From Siphlonurus alternatus (taxonomy: Eukaryota > Arthropoda > Insecta > Ephemeroptera > Siphlonuridae): a stretch of 64,000 nucleotides of DNA. The notes beneath the pieces are model-generated. The model was not told the origin of the DNA, ran no database searches, and worked only from the letters and a program-made list of their open reading frames with translations. Positions 21,954-36,481 of this stretch are shown here, piece after piece. Positions within the stretch are counted from its first letter, which is position 1, and the number at the start of each line of letters is the position of its first letter. The stretch is from positions 11,381,628-11,445,627 of the forward strand of contig OX463783.1 in the NCBI GenBank assembly GCA_949825025.1. The letters run 5' to 3'. The translations under genes and the position numbers were made by a program.

Positions 21954-24439
21954 TAATATGTAACAAATTAATAATTAATTTAAACAAATATATATAATCT
22001 GTAAAACAGAGCTTTATGAAAAATTTACTTCAGCTTCAAAAGGCAAAGAGATTTGCAATTTTTGTTGAGGTACTATATCAATCAATATCTAGCCATATGA
22101 ATTTTTAAATTTCCCGCACATCATACGTAAATATAGTATTAATTAATATAACTTGTATAGATTGTGTAACAACGCATTCAAACAGAGCAGAGGTGACATT
22201 CATGGTGTTTTGAGGTGTACCTACAACATTGGAGCTAAATTTTCAATTATTTAATGAACTTTGTGTATGTATTTTTATAATTGACGCGAAAATATGTTGT
22301 TCTGTACAATCTAAGAGGTTCAAATAAATTATTATTATAATTATTTCATTGTTTTCCCAAAGTTTACATATAAAATAAATAACGTATTTGAGAATATAGT
22401 ATAGTAAAATATTAAACATGAAGCATATTTCATGGATCATTATTATAGTAATATTAAAATTTCTTGTGAACTGAACTATGATTAAAATTAATAACCTTTT
22501 ACGTATTAAATCATAAAGGGCTTTATGTCATTTTCGAAAGCTAATGAGAATTTTAGTAAAATTACTAAAATTCATCAAAATTAGGACTATATAATATATT
22601 GAATTTTATTAACATTATAAAATATGAGCATACATGTTTAAAATATTTTGACTTTTAAAATAAAGTACTTCCGATATTTAAATTTTGCTTGCCAAGGTGA
22701 AACAATTTTCTTTTATATAGTGGTTTTCATCCCTTAGGAAATTAAATATAAGATTTTCCTTTGTTTTTGTTTAAAGTTACCCTTAATTCTTGAACAAGTC
22801 AGCCCCCCATGTACCCCCTAGGGTGAAAGTTCACCTCATGCACCTGATTAAATTGTCATATATTAAAGTTCCACTAAGGCAATTATTTATTTTGCATACT
22901 CATGTATATGCCATATATTTTTTACATTAAAAATATTGTTGCATGTTTATTATTTTAATAAAATACGACAGGTGAAAGCTCTTTTACATAATTCCTGATG
23001 AATATTTTATAATATGTATCTCAACTAGTTAAGTATTTAAATACCCTTGTTTATATATTTTTTTAGCACGCAGCTTTTTATATGTTAATATTTTTAATTA
23101 ATTAAGTACATTCAAGTGCAGTGAAATGAGATTTTATTAAAAAAAAAGTTATATATAACCTTTTCATAATTAATATAGCTTTGCAAATTGAAAGTATTTT
23201 TAGTGTTCATCACTGTATAAGACAATGACGTCACAAAGTTGATTTTATTAATTTTGATCAAAGCAATTAAATAAATCTATCAGGTATATAATAAAAAGTA
23301 TATAAGATTATGTATTGTAAAAGATTATTTTTCACAATGACTGAAAAATTACTATATTTATTTAAATTCGTTGCAAGAAAAAATATTGAACAATATATTG
23401 ATAAAGGACTCATTTATACCGGTTTAATAAAAAAATGTGATAAAATAATATAATATGTAGTCCTATGAAAAAATTGTAAATATATATATAGAAATTATAT
23501 GATGCAAATACTGTGAAAAACTAGAAATGATAATTTATGTTATAATGTTTATCATGATTATTATTATATAGAAAGTTTGAATGTTTGTATTATGATTAAA
23601 CAATCACTGTATAGTGCCGAATGATCAAATAAATATTTCTAATTTCTTTATTTTGCATCTTTTATGGAAAAAAATCTCCTTCAAGAAAAACAAGTGAAAA
23701 CAAATTTAAGTTCATATGAAGGTTAAAAAAATAATATGTACAGTATAAAATGACTATGTTAAAACGTTCACAAAAATACAGCAATGGTAACGTTTATGCT
23801 GTCCTAAAGTGTAGCAAAATTTAAAACCATGTAAGTTATAACAGCTAGCGTACTTAAAATCTAACATTTTTGTCTCTAGATATACTTTAAAATTAATAAT
23901 ATATTCATTAAGAAGGTAGTATTTCCAGAGAGAAAAACAGAACTCATCAATAAATAATATAGCCATGAAATTTACTGAAGTTGTGGTAATACTTTAATAT
24001 TCTCAGGTAACATATCTCATGAGAATATTAATTATTCAGAACACTAAATTTATAATCACGTACAGAATAAACAGCTTCTGTAATATTTTTAATGCATAAA
24101 AAAGAGCCATAAAACAGTAAACATGCAACTAAACATTTTTCTATATATCAAACATTGCAAAAAATACTTATATAGTAATAAAATATAAAGATAAAAAAGG
24201 TGTTTACAAATTCAATGTTTATATATACATGAATATTTTAAAGATTTTAAATAAAAAACTACATTTTAAAGTAATATAAGTTTTAAAATAAGCATGCATA
24301 AGTATAACAAAATCAGCTTACTTTATAGAAAATGAGTACAATTCTGGTTAAAAATTCATGTAATTATTAAACCCTAAATGGTATTGTAATATGTGTTTTC
24401 TGAATAAAAGCCCTTTGAATCTGAATGCAGCTAAAACAG

Positions 24440-24860
24440 GCTAACATTCGCTTGGGAGAGCATGAACTTTACTCCTGCCTACCTGATTTTAAAACTGCAG
24501 CTCTAAGGCTGAAAATACGAGCTTTTTGTTTTGCGCCTAAACAGAAGTCGCAACTCCAAAGTCGCAACTCCAAAGTCGCAACTTTTAACCCTGGCAGAGC
24601 CAGGCTATGTAAGTGGAGGGGGTTTGGCTCAGTAACGTCACGGCCAATCAGAGAGGGCGTTACTGGTTTTGCGACTTCTAAAAAAAGCTCGTATTTTAGG
24701 TTTAGTAGGCAGAGAGAACCAGATTTGCAATTCCGGGTAAGGTAAGAAGAATACCAAGTCTACCCATATCAAAATAGTTTTGGTTCATCACGCCCCCCTA
24801 GATTGCGTTGTAACGCCCACAAACAAAGCAAGAGTAAAGTTCGTGGTGTACAGATGTGTA
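24440..24860. mobile_element. Element with CATGAACTTTACTCC ends and triple GTCGCAACTCCAAA
   Basis: GCATGAACTTTACTCCTGCC at the left and mirrored GAGTAAAGTTCGTGGTG at the right, with inner arms AAAATACGAGCTTTTT and mirror, and GTCGCAACTCCAAA tandemly repeated. The 106-codon frame over it is made of repeat sequence, not a gene. Confidence 0.6.
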
Positions 24861-25744
24861 TTTGAAGAGCAGACAGACAAAATCGTCCCAACAAAATTTT
24901 CATCTTCATGATTTCCCTACTGAATTTCAAAAACACTTGATGTTGATAAAGGTTGAAAGTTTCAGTTGAGAGTGGGAGTTTAAAACAATATTACAATTGT
25001 GGATTATTAATTTATGAATTACACAAATGATAGAGTGAGAGAGAGGGGGGGGAGGAAGTTTCGAGAAAAGTACACTAAAAATAAAATATTAACTTTAATG
25101 AACTATAAAATACACAACTAGGTTAACCTACTTTGTGATTATACGAAAAATTACAATATTACTTAAAATTTATATAGATTGTATCATAATAATTATACAC
25201 GACATAGAATATATAATTAATTATATTTAATTAAACATAGGAACAATATGGTCGTATTCTTAATGAACCTTAAGAAAATCCATTAAAACCATCTTGTTAT
25301 TATTTAAATTAAAACAAGCAACTCGTAAAAAAAATAGAATGACCTTGATAATTATAATAAAAAACATTTTAATTATATTTGACGTAATTGTCAAAGTCAT
25401 TAGCACCTCCATTTTTAATTAAAATCGTATTGTGTGAAACGTATTTAAATAGCGAGATAGAACTGTCGATTATTTGATTATATCCCCTTTAACTTTATCC
25501 TAGAGGGGATTTTGAATAGCAGAGGGGATTTACCTTTACACGATAGCCGCAATTTAATCTAAACCTGACTTTTTTTACGTTTATACACCAAGTACGTTTA
25601 TAGTACACAGATTTTTTGTATCATCTAATTTTATTTGCGTGGTAAGTAATTGTAGCTTTTTATAATATGTGTGATATTTTTATTTATTTATTTTATTTTA
25701 TTTTTTGAGAAATTTGTAATTTGTACACAGTAGAAACGACACAT

Positions 25745-25903
25745 TGGGCGCGATTCACAAAGCAGTTAGCCAGGTTTCTAACTACGTTTAGCTTAACCTG
25801 CACGTTTAGTTATATCTCTTTTACGTGTTAAACCACCTAGTTAAACGTGGTTAAGCTAAATGTGGTTAAAAAACTTGACTAACTGCTTCGTGACTCGCAC
25901 CCA
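25745..25903. mobile_element. ATTCACGAAGCAGTTAGCC hairpin element
   Basis: Third copy (GGGCGCGATTCACAAAGCAG), again flanked by ATT, which suggests a 3 bp target duplication. Confidence 0.75.
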
Positions 25904-26924
25904 TTATTTCTACACCTTTGTGGAAAATTTTCCATATGCGATAAGGGCTAAATATCAGGTAAGCGAATAAAATATTGAACCTTACAAAAAATAAAATGAA
26001 CATTCCTGGATTAGAAACTGTAGATAATTTAATTGTCATATAATATTATAATTATTTTTTTAGCAGGTTATTCTGTAAGTTTAAACTGAATAGGTATATA
26101 TAGCATTTTTTTTTTTATTAATATATTATTGTTTCAAACTGTATGTAATAATTTTCAAAACTATATATTTACATAATATTTTCAAAGTATATAAAATATT
26201 TTAAACATTGATCCTTTGATAAAATATAAAACAATTTATTGATACTACCTACCACTCGGTATAATTCAAACTCGATAAAATACAAATAAGCCTCAGGCCA
26301 TGGCAAAGAGTAATCCAATAAACCCACCGTGTCCGGTACAAAACTGTTTACCTTTAGCTTTTAATAATCCCATGTTGTGCTATTGGTAGGTCATTTGCAG
26401 GTGACTGCTAAATTAACTTTGTGAAATAAAATTTATAATTTTATTATTTTATGTTTTGATGTTTTTCAAAGTAATTTTTTTTTGAGCGAACGATTTTATT
26501 CAATTTTCACTAAAGTTCAGATTCATATCTCGTTATCACGTATCAGCGACCTTACATCTTGATTCCCAAGCACTAAATTCTGATACAGTTTAATAAAAAT
26601 GTAGATGAGCTCCTTAGTTCCAAAATACTAAGATTGATATTTTTGAAGATAAGCAAGTAAGCATGGAAAATGGACCATTTGGGATTTATAGAAAAACTCG
26701 AATTGCAGTTTAATTAAAAATTGTTATTTTATAATTTTCATATGAAGTGCATGATAATTTTTGGGGTATTTTAAGCTGGGTAGCATTTGTATGAAAATTA
26801 ATTAAAATATGCGACTAAACACAACAGCAAATCCTTCCTCGTTCCCTTTTAATGTTTTGAGGAGAAATAAATTTTCCCTTCCAGCTTCTTTCTGTGGGTC
26901 AGTGTTTTCGAATTTTATTATATT

Positions 26925-27255
26925 TAAGGTAGAGATAACACGGAACAGCTGACCCAATACTAAAAAAATCCCATTCATGAAAATTGTGAAAAAAAAAAAA
27001 TGTTCTTCTCTACATCCCCTATATTAAGTATACAGTATATAGCTAAAATATCAGGTTTACAAAAACGAGCTAGTTTTTAAGTTATTAATTTTTAAAGTTA
27101 ACTAATAATTTGAAAACTAGCTTGCTTTTCTATACCTGATATTTTAGCCACTGATAGGGGATGTAGAGGAGAACATTTTACATTTTTTTCATAATTTTCA
27201 TGAATGGGATTTTTTTTAGCATTGGGTCAGCTGATCCGTGTTATCTCTACCTTAA
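26925..27255. mobile_element. AAGGTAGAGATAAC-ended element, different interior
   Basis: TTAAGGTAGAGATAACACGG ... mirror GTTATCTCTACCTTAA, about 330 bp, with CAGCTGACCCAAT arms. It shares only the ends with the 41398 family. Confidence 0.75.
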
Positions 27256-28093
27256 AAAAGAAGACATTTTTACACAAAACAACTGATCGTTGAGACAATA
27301 TTTTCTGTAAATTTTCTTAACCTAAATACTGAAATTCTGCAATATATCATACATTGTGAAATAACCCAGAACTTCATTCTTTGAGTATATAAAACTCTTT
27401 ACGTTTCAGTTTTAAGTTACAGGTAGTGTTTATATAATAAATATTTATTAAATAAAATATGTTTTAGTTTTTCAATGGTGTTATATTTTGTAAGGTAGCA
27501 TTTCTAATAAAGAAAAAAATAAAATAATAAAACCTTTTTCTAACGAAGATAAACACACTTCTTTTTAGCACCGTTTTATGAAGACAATATTAAAATATTA
27601 AGTCTAACAATATATAACTCAATTTGTTGATATAAAAATTAATATTGTTTGATAAAATATAATTTTCACTTTTGTAATCAGGTCATGTGGTGTATTTGAC
27701 ACCCCAAGGGTGTATGTCCTAGCTCGCTCGACTAACTGCAATATACGCTGTACACACAACAATGGTGTTGTACAATGACCTCGTTGCAACCTCTTTGTAC
27801 GATATTACTAGTACAGAACAGATGAGAAAAAAGTACACTTACAATAAAAACATTTTTATTAACAAGGAATTTCTTTAATATTCGTGTTTTTCAAGTCTTG
27901 AAATTTTGGAATAAAAATGAAATAATAAAATCAAGACTTATAATTTTTAATCCAAAATGTTGTCTTAAAGCTTTATTCATGAATATTTATCATTAAAATT
28001 AAAAAAGAAATTCATTATTTTGGAGAATTTGAAAGGAATTGCAAAAAATGACAGAATTTTCATGTCATTTCTGTGCTTTTTTAATTTTATAAT

Positions 28094-28095
<2 letters not shown>

Positions 28096-28127
<32 letters not shown>
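28096..28127. repeat. Short (GA)n microsatellite
   Basis: About 16 GA units. Confidence 0.9.
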
Positions 28128-28131
<4 letters not shown>

Positions 28132-28468
28132 TCTTAAAGTAAAGTATAAAATGCAATGAAAAAAATAATAACTGCAAATTATTTTATTAAAATTCATGAT
28201 AAAAATAGTATAGTATGTTTATTTATTTTTTTTATATAAAGGATAAAATAATTATAAAGCATTGTACTGTAGCTATTTTAGAATTGCAGATTTATCCTCT
28301 TTTGTTTGAGATTTAATTAAAACCACTGCATGGAATATAAAAGTTATTTAATTATAAATTTATATTATGTTAAGCCCCCATAATTAAAGAAACTTTATAT
28401 ATTGTAAAGTTTACGTTTCAACAGTCCAAACGTTTTCCCTGAATTTTCTACATTCAGAGTTTGAAATT

Positions 28469-28562
28469 AAAAAATTTCAGAATTTTTGTGAATTTGCTAA
28501 GGTTTACATGTTAATCAAAAGGGACTACGTCGAACAGCTGATCGACGTTATCTCTACTTTAA
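28469..28562. mobile_element. AAGGTAGAGATAAC element, one end only
   Basis: Right-hand arm alone (TTTCAGAATTTTTGTGAATT ... GTTATCTCTACTTTAA). Confidence 0.6.
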
Positions 28563-29147
28563 GAAGATTTATAAAGCAATTTATCTTGCAAGGAATGTTT
28601 AATGTTAAAAAAAGTGACATTCGTACTGTCCCGAGGTGTACAATATAATTCCAAAGCAACCTATTAGGAGTAATGTTGTCTTAAAGATACATACGGAGCA
28701 TAAATTACAACTTCAAACACTTTGAATAAATTTGTAATAGTCAAGTCAAAGAGGGAGTATTATTATTTACTGTAGAATATATTTGTATAATGAGAACATC
28801 AAAGATAGATCATAATTATTAATATTAAAGATAGACACAATGGCATTGTTGGTCTTGAGAAACAATGCTTTGTAAATTACGATTTGAGCATTGTTGCAGA
28901 TCTTCAATTCCAGTGGCTTTATTAGAGTGTGTAATATTGTAGTAAGTATACTTTGAGTAATTTAATTTGACGGCCACTCCTTAATTTTATACAATATTCC
29001 TATTAAATTAAGATTTTTTTAATTTTCATACTACTTTTATTCTACTATTTTATTGATAGTAGTCTTAGTCGATGTAATGTATTGAAAATCACCTGTACAA
29101 ATTTGAAAATAAAATTGCACTAAAAAGCTATAGTGCAATATATATAT

Positions 29148-29570
29148 AAACTTGACATTTCTTGTGTAATTGTGAAATTACTTAGACTATATTTTACTTC
29201 ATTAAACGCAAATTTAATAATAAAATACTTTTGCTAATTAAACCAATTTTATTTAATATTTACTTGTGTAATATACTCTATATTGCATTTTATTTTACTA
29301 CATTAAGTTAAAAACATTAAACTATGTACTTGTAAATCTTTTGAAATTTCAAACTTGTACAACAGAAAATCTAGAAACTTGGCATTTCTTGTTTAATATG
29401 AAACTAATTAGACTATATTTTAATATAAATAACGTAAATTTAATAATAAAATGCTTTTGTTGATTAAATTAACTTTATTTAATAAGTATACTTAATTTTG
29501 TATTTTATAATTATACTGTGTATTATAAAGTATTAAATTAAGTTAAAAATATTAAAGTATGTAGTTCATC
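29148..29570. repeat. Diverged tandem duplication, about 227 bp unit
   Basis: CTTGACATTTCTTG ... AATTTAATAATAAAATACTT ... is repeated as CTTGGCATTTCTTG ... with many substitutions. AT-rich, no ORF. Confidence 0.65.
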
Positions 29571-32500
29571 GGGATACAATAAGTTCTTGTATTACATGCT
29601 TTACATTTTATTCAAAGTTAATTGTCAAAGTTATGTACACTTGATTCTACAGTATATATTATATATATATATATATCAATATAGGTATTTATACTAAGCT
29701 TTTCATCGCCTGAACGCTTCGCTAACTTTACAGTATTTATTGATCGTATTATCAAGTGACTTTCCAGCTAATATAATTATAATGTAATACAGGTTGTCGT
29801 ATAATGATGTAAGCGAACTTATTATTTACAAAAAAAAAAAAAATCTTTGAGAAAAAAATTAAAAAAAAGGAAGAAAACTAATACTTAATACTTTCATTCT
29901 TTAGAAAACGTTAAATAAATGGGATGCGAAGTAAACAATCATGGTTTGACTAAAAAATATTTACTAAGGAAACCGAGAAAAAACCTAGGTAAGATAGTCA
30001 CCTTTAACTTTATCAATGCATATATAGTTAGTAAGATGGACTGAAAAAAAGGTTAAAAATTGAAACCTTAGAAAAGAAATTTCTTAAAAAAGAAAAAAAA
30101 AAAAAAATTTAAACTGTGTAATTTATAGTAAATTTAAAGTAATAACGCTTTGGGATGACATAAGATTATCTAAAAACAACTGATCAACACTTTTATTCTA
30201 AATTTTAGGTAAATTCATGATAGTTTGAGCTCACATTAGAATTCAAAAGGAATAATAATGATGAACATATTAATGACAAAAATTCGTTGGTTTGGTTAAA
30301 ATAAAATAATTAAAAACCCTTGTTAGGTTGAGTATTAATTTTATACTATATTTAATTAGCTTGTTTATTACTAAAAATGCAACTGAAATTTAATATAAAT
30401 AATTTTCAAATTTATGTACAGAAAACTACATGAAGCCATATGAATCATCCATTTAATTAATATAATTACGTATCATGTATGTATCATACACAAAACCATG
30501 CATCATACCTGTACTCCCCCCGCAATAATGTAAGGCTTGAACTAAAGTTCAACAATGTAAAATGATTCCAAGCATACGAGATACACCTCGGGACAGCGCG
30601 AACGTTTGTCTGATTTGCTGAAGCTATTAAGAGATTTGGAATTTTTAGAGGGCCATGCAAATTTCGTCATTCCAGATTTTTAAGATTTTTGCATCGTTCC
30701 ATTTAAAATATTGAATTTGAAGTTTGACAATTAATGAAGTTATATACGTATAGGTCTGTTCGAATAAATGCACAATCAGATGATAATAGATTTTTTTATT
30801 TTCCTTATGATAAATTTCATCTGATTATTGATTCATGAATGGGGAATTCTCTTACAACTTAAATTTTAATTTAACTACTATAATATGATAGCATGACATG
30901 TTAACAATAAGTTTGACTTAAGTTCCAAGTTTTTTAACTCAAATTTAGAGACTCTATATAAAGGTATGATTAGAATAAGGGGCAAAGTATGCAACCCGCG
31001 CGCAAACCTGAAAACTGTGACGTAGAAACTCCCTAGTTAACACACAACAACTGCCTGATATCATAGTTTGAGAGTCAAGGAGTGGTTGGCAATAAATTTG
31101 AGTAACACGATCGAAATCAGCGGGCTTTTCTACCCTAGTATTAATAGTTTTGTCCCTAATATCAGTTTACTTTAAGAATGATAATCGAAAATGTAAATTT
31201 ATTTCTTGAAAATTTCGCTGCAAGGCAGTTTCTACGTCATGTTTTGGCACTATATTCAAAAGAAGGAAGATCTTTAAAAAATATCCATGGCTTCAATTTT
31301 GAAAATTGAAACTTTTTTGTTTTGGGACATTTAGTTTGAAGGCATAGAGCATCTGAAAAAAATAAATGAATAAATAAATTCCCCATTGATTCATTTACGA
31401 ACATACCTACAGACAGATAATATAAACCCGTCAAAGGTTTTGAATTTTCAAGAAATGAGGTGAAAAAATACAACCTGTAGAGTAAGGTCATTGAACTATA
31501 AAAATGTGTGTCTATGAAGATGTATTCAATATCTTTGTACGGAAAAATGTAGTTTTATTTTTACATTGACCTGTTTATATTTTTATGCAAATAAATAAGA
31601 TTATAATATTTTCACATCGATAAAAAATATTTGGGTTAAGAGCTAAAAATAAAAAGCAGAATAAATTTGATATATTCTGCTGCTGATATCTTCACAGTAA
31701 AGTGCTATATCACATGAAGCACTTGAGAGGCTTCTGCAGGAAAACAGCTGATATACAGGATATCATGGAAAGCTACTTCTTACACCTCGGGACGCGACGA
31801 TAGTTACCTCTGCTTTTTCACAATAGCCTCGCAACGTAATCGAAAAATTATATAATATGTAATGGTTATTAATTAATTAAGATGCTATGTATTAAAAATG
31901 AGTACCATGACATGCCCGCTGTCAGCGTCAGTACTTATGAAACAGAAAAGGAATACAAATTTTTACGACAAAAGGGGGCGTGGTAATTAAAATTGTACAT
32001 TGAATAAAATCTGCTTCTCGTATTGGGAAAAATCAGAATAAATGCTAAGTGTATAACATAATATTTATTTTATGCAATTCAATTGTTTTATGGTTAAGTT
32101 TTGAGGTTCAATAATAAATAAATGCCTTTAAATATATTTTTTGAGAAATGGCTTCAAGTGTTTCTCGGTGTGAAAATTTTCTCCATGATAAGCCACCTTG
32201 TTAGAAAATTTGATTTGTTTAGTAACTATTAAATATATTAATTTGCAACCATCACCCCCTCCCCCCTTTCCTCTATTTATGGGTCTTCTGATAATGAATT
32301 GAGAGCCTATTTTTCTCTAAAAATGTCTTTTATCATGTCAAAAAAGCAATTTCGATACATAGGTTTGGATAAGAAAGTGGGAACACCGCAAAAATCAACT
32401 GACTTGAAGCCTCCGTCATTAATTATGAAAATGAATTGATTATAATATACACTAAAATTCATAATTCCTAAAAAAAAAATTTTTTTTAGGTACAGTACAC

Positions 32501-34324
32501 TTCTCACCATTGAAAATTTCCGTTATCACGAGATCAAAATAGCGTCAATATATCGTTCAAATATCACATTGATGCTACTGCCATCTGTTGGAAAGGGAAA
32601 ATTTCATGGTCAACAACTGTACCAAAATTATATGATATAATATACACGTATATGCACACTGGAAGTGTAAAATTCCAACCTATTTCGTGTACAACATTAA
32701 TGTGTTCGCCGTCTCTGGAGAAATGTGAAAAACCTCAACCATATATATGTATAATAATATACGTCTGTAAGCAAGGAAGGAAGTTGGCATTTTAAATTCA
32801 ATTTTACCTCCAGCGAACGAGCAAGCTTCTATCAGGCATTAAAAGCACTGGCAAAAATATGTTTTCAGTGAAATACAGGAAAATGTATTTGTCAAAATGT
32901 TTTTTATATGTATAACGGATGTTATTTATAAAATGATGTAAGCATATTTTACTAAATGTATATGAAAGAATTTCAAGGATGTAGCAATTAGAAAAATGTT
33001 TGTATGATTTTTGATCATAAATTATAATATATTAAACCAGCGTGCATTAATAACATTTACATTTTTTTAAAAGCAATCGTTTTATTATAAAAAAAAATAA
33101 TAATTATTTAACAGATGCTTAATAAAGTTAATAATTTTATTTAAAGCTGTAGAAATATTTAAATTTTGTCTATTTTACAGATAAACACAACGAATTAAAA
33201 TTAGAAATTACATACAATACAATAAATTAGTATTAATTAACTGCCATGTATAGTTCTATTTAATTTAGAGTTTGCATTTAATTTATTTAAAGCATATTAA
33301 AAAAAAAAATAAAAAGATAATAGTTATAACAATAATAACCGTACACTCAAGTAATTAATAAATGTCCACCTTGAATCTCGCCTTAAAATAGGAAAAAAAT
33401 TTATCATCCTAATGTGCTTATTTCTAATGATATTATAGTAATGATTATGCAACATAGGCAGATATGATATATGTTTTTATAAGCCTCAAATAATAATATC
33501 AATAATATGCAAGGAAAAATAATGTTTTTTCCCATGCACTTAATTCCAAGCTTACAAATAACCTGTCCTATATAATACACCTTTTGAATCGGGTTAAAAG
33601 ACTGTTAAAAATGTATGACAAATTATTAATCTTACAAGTAACGTATTTAAAAATAACAGTTTAAACAATTTTAGTATAGGAATTTAGGAGGCCTTTTAAC
33701 CCCATCCTCTCAACCCCTTACTTGATACTGCATTGAACAAGAAAGACCCTGGTATAAATATTGGGTTAATGGTGTATATTGTAAAAAAGAATTAATATGA
33801 CTGATGCTATATTAACAGTATTGTGTCGTGTTTTTTCAAGTGAAAATTAAATTGCTTTGTACCGTGACACCTTATAAATAATATCACTCAACATTTTCAA
33901 CAAATACAATCAGTAATAGATTGGTTTGGTGCAAATAAAAAAGGTTTATCCATAATTGAATTCCAGTTGCAGGAAAAGCAATAAGAGCATAAAATGTTAT
34001 TTTCAACCATTCTAGAACTTGTTATGTATTATTGTGTAAGTTTAATTTGATTTAAAATGTTCAAGGTTCGAGTAAAATTAATTTCTTTCTTAAATGTTAC
34101 TTTCTTTACATTTTCCGAGTTTCCAGCAGTTTTAATGAGAAAACTGAAGCTTGTACTTACAAATGTTCTTTTATTACATTACAGTTGCATCAAATTATAT
34201 TTAACTTTATTATGAAGTTTTATTTAGCTTTTATGGTTATATTTTAAGTGTATACATTTGATTATGATACAAAAAATTAAAAAATTTGCCAAATGTTAAT
34301 TCCTTATGTGGTTTTGTTTGTTCC

Positions 34325-34533
34325 ACGGTAAAACGTGGTGGGCATAGGTACCACTTCCATCTTCACCATACATCCCATAATCATCCTATCCATTGTTCAT
34401 CCATTATCCCTACAAGACCCTACCAAAACAGTTAAGTTATACAATTATTCAAATTTTACTTTGTACGTGGACGTATAGCCCTCTGCAGGCTTGTTCCAAG
34501 TTTCCAAGAACGCAAAGAAGAAGAAGAAGAAGC
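34325..34533 (+). mobile_element. Possible SINE/LINE tail with (AAG)n
   Basis: A locally GC-richer 190 bp block ending in CCAAGAACGC and a GAA/AAG run. This resembles the 3' end of a truncated retroelement; no second copy is in the window. Confidence 0.35.
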
Positions 34534-35215
34534 TAAATGTTAATAAAATTTCAAGAAATTAATCTGAATTTATGAATTATTTGTGTGTTAAACAATAAAT
34601 TTTTATTGTCGGAGTGCAAATTTTTATGAGCAAATGAGAGGACAAGTTAATTCTCGAGTTGCGCCTTTGATGAAAACGTTGAGAATTGTATTTAGAATGC
34701 AATACTGACAGTAAAAATTTTTACAATCAGACAGTTCTCTGTTTATTACATTTATAAGAAATTTAATACAGAAAACCTTGAAGTAATTTTAGTAAGAAAA
34801 TTCAGTTTTATGTTTGCAAAGACGTGCTTTAAAAAAGAAAAAGAGTTCATTTTATACTGCACTTCAGCTATCTAACTAAGTAATATGTATACAACACTAA
34901 AAGCACGATGAAATTAAATTTATGCACGTATATATAAAGAGATAAAATTAAATTATATAATATTATATTAGTAACCATATAGTATGTCAATAATTTAATT
35001 CATCTGAAAATAGAATTACTTTTTTATATCATATTTGTAATGGCATGTATAAATTTATATTACATTTCTTATTTTCCTTTTAATCCAAGTTTAATTTAAT
35101 TGCAGCTAAAATCTTTATCGAAGATTTATTCATTATTGCAAATCCTTAATTATTTTCATACCGACAATTTTGCTGTAGAAAATTTACGACAAATATTAAA
35201 TTAGTCATTTCTAAC

Positions 35216-35216
<1 letters not shown>

Positions 35217-35246
<30 letters not shown>
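35217..35246. repeat. Short (TA)n microsatellite
   Basis: About 15 TA units. Confidence 0.9.
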
Positions 35247-35249
<3 letters not shown>

Positions 35250-35936
35250 GTGTATAACATTATAAAAAATAAATTAAACGTAAAAACTTCACTTAAATGT
35301 TTAAAAGAGAGTGATTGTAATAATTAAAAAAAAAATGTCAATTTGTTCCCAAAGATTTGTGGTTGAAAATCGTGAATAATTATTGAAGTTACGAGATAGA
35401 ACGACAACTTTCTTTTGTTCGCATTTAGTAAAGAATTCCATTGGGGCATTTGATCCTCTTTTTCTACCGTCTCATCACATGATTTTTTACATTCCAAGTG
35501 ATTGATATTACTGATATATTTTTGAGACCATGACAGCTAGAAACAAGATGTAACTTGTAAATATCTACACTGAAATAAATAAAATAGCAAATTTTAATAC
35601 TACCTGACTTAAAATGAAAATTCGTCATTATTAATTAAGTATTTTTTCCCCAGTTTGAAAATTATATTCAACCTCTTGTGTTATAATTCAGATGTAAAAA
35701 GATGAAATTATGTCTTATTGAGGATGAAATATTAAAAAAAATAATACGTTTCGACATTTAGAGGGTAAAATTTTTGCAGTAAAATATGTTAAAATATTAG
35801 GTTTGGACGTTTTAAGGATGAAAAAATTTCAATTATGATAGTTTTACAGTTCTGTCAATAATTCAATTTCTTTAGTTGTAAATTTCCAAACATTGCATAC
35901 TAAAATACAAACATTGATTATTGTGTGTATGAGCAG

Positions 35937-36013
35937 GATTTTTAATTTAAAAAAATATAAAATAGAATTTTACAATACACCCCAAGAGTTTGAAAAACTC
36001 ATAAACGAAAAAC
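35937..36013 (+). CDS. Candidate orphan internal exon
   Basis: A 77 bp stretch after GTGTGTATGAGCAG with a perfect donor (AAAAC|GTAAGT). The open frame gives 25 residues containing KYKIEFYNTPQEFEKLINEK, protein-like despite the AT-rich composition. The phases are unequal, so it would need partner exons that I could not find. Product unknown; a decayed transposon ORF is another explanation. Confidence 0.3.
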
Positions 36014-36280
36014 GTAAGTTTCACATTTTTAATAAAATTCAACTTTTCCTGATCACCAGCATGCTTGGTTATACGAGTACATTTCCCTGTAACGTATGCA
36101 ACTGTTTTTACTTTTATGTAGAGAAAGTTGCCTAACTTAAAGGCGATAAAATACAGACAGTAATTTTCAGTGATTTCAGTATAATTTATAATTTTATATT
36201 CACACAAAACTGCACAAAATTTTTGTTCATTTTTGCACTCTAAATTCTTGCATTTTTTTTTTAAATGTAAATAACCCTTT

Positions 36281-36481
36281 TAAAGGCACATCCACATGGC
36301 GATGACGGCGATGCAACGCGATTTTGACGTACAAGCTGCGGTTGCGGTGGCGAATATCACGTTTAATTACGATGCTCTTTTTTTAATCGCCAAATATATG
36401 GCCGCCAGTGGATGTTACAGCAAGTGCGCATTATTCGCTTCACGTCGCCTGATAAAAATTGCCATGTGAATGCACCTTATT
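36281..36481. mobile_element. TAAGGTGCATTCACATGGC inverted-repeat element
   Basis: TAAAGGCACATCCACATGGC at the left and mirrored GCCATGTGAATGCACCTTA at the right, 200 bp, CpG-richer than its surroundings. A single related end appears at 39601. Confidence 0.65.

Noticed and set aside
24425..24745. 106-codon plus-strand open frame
   Set aside because: Lies inside an inverted-repeat element and includes tandem GTCGCAACTCCAAA; no domain.
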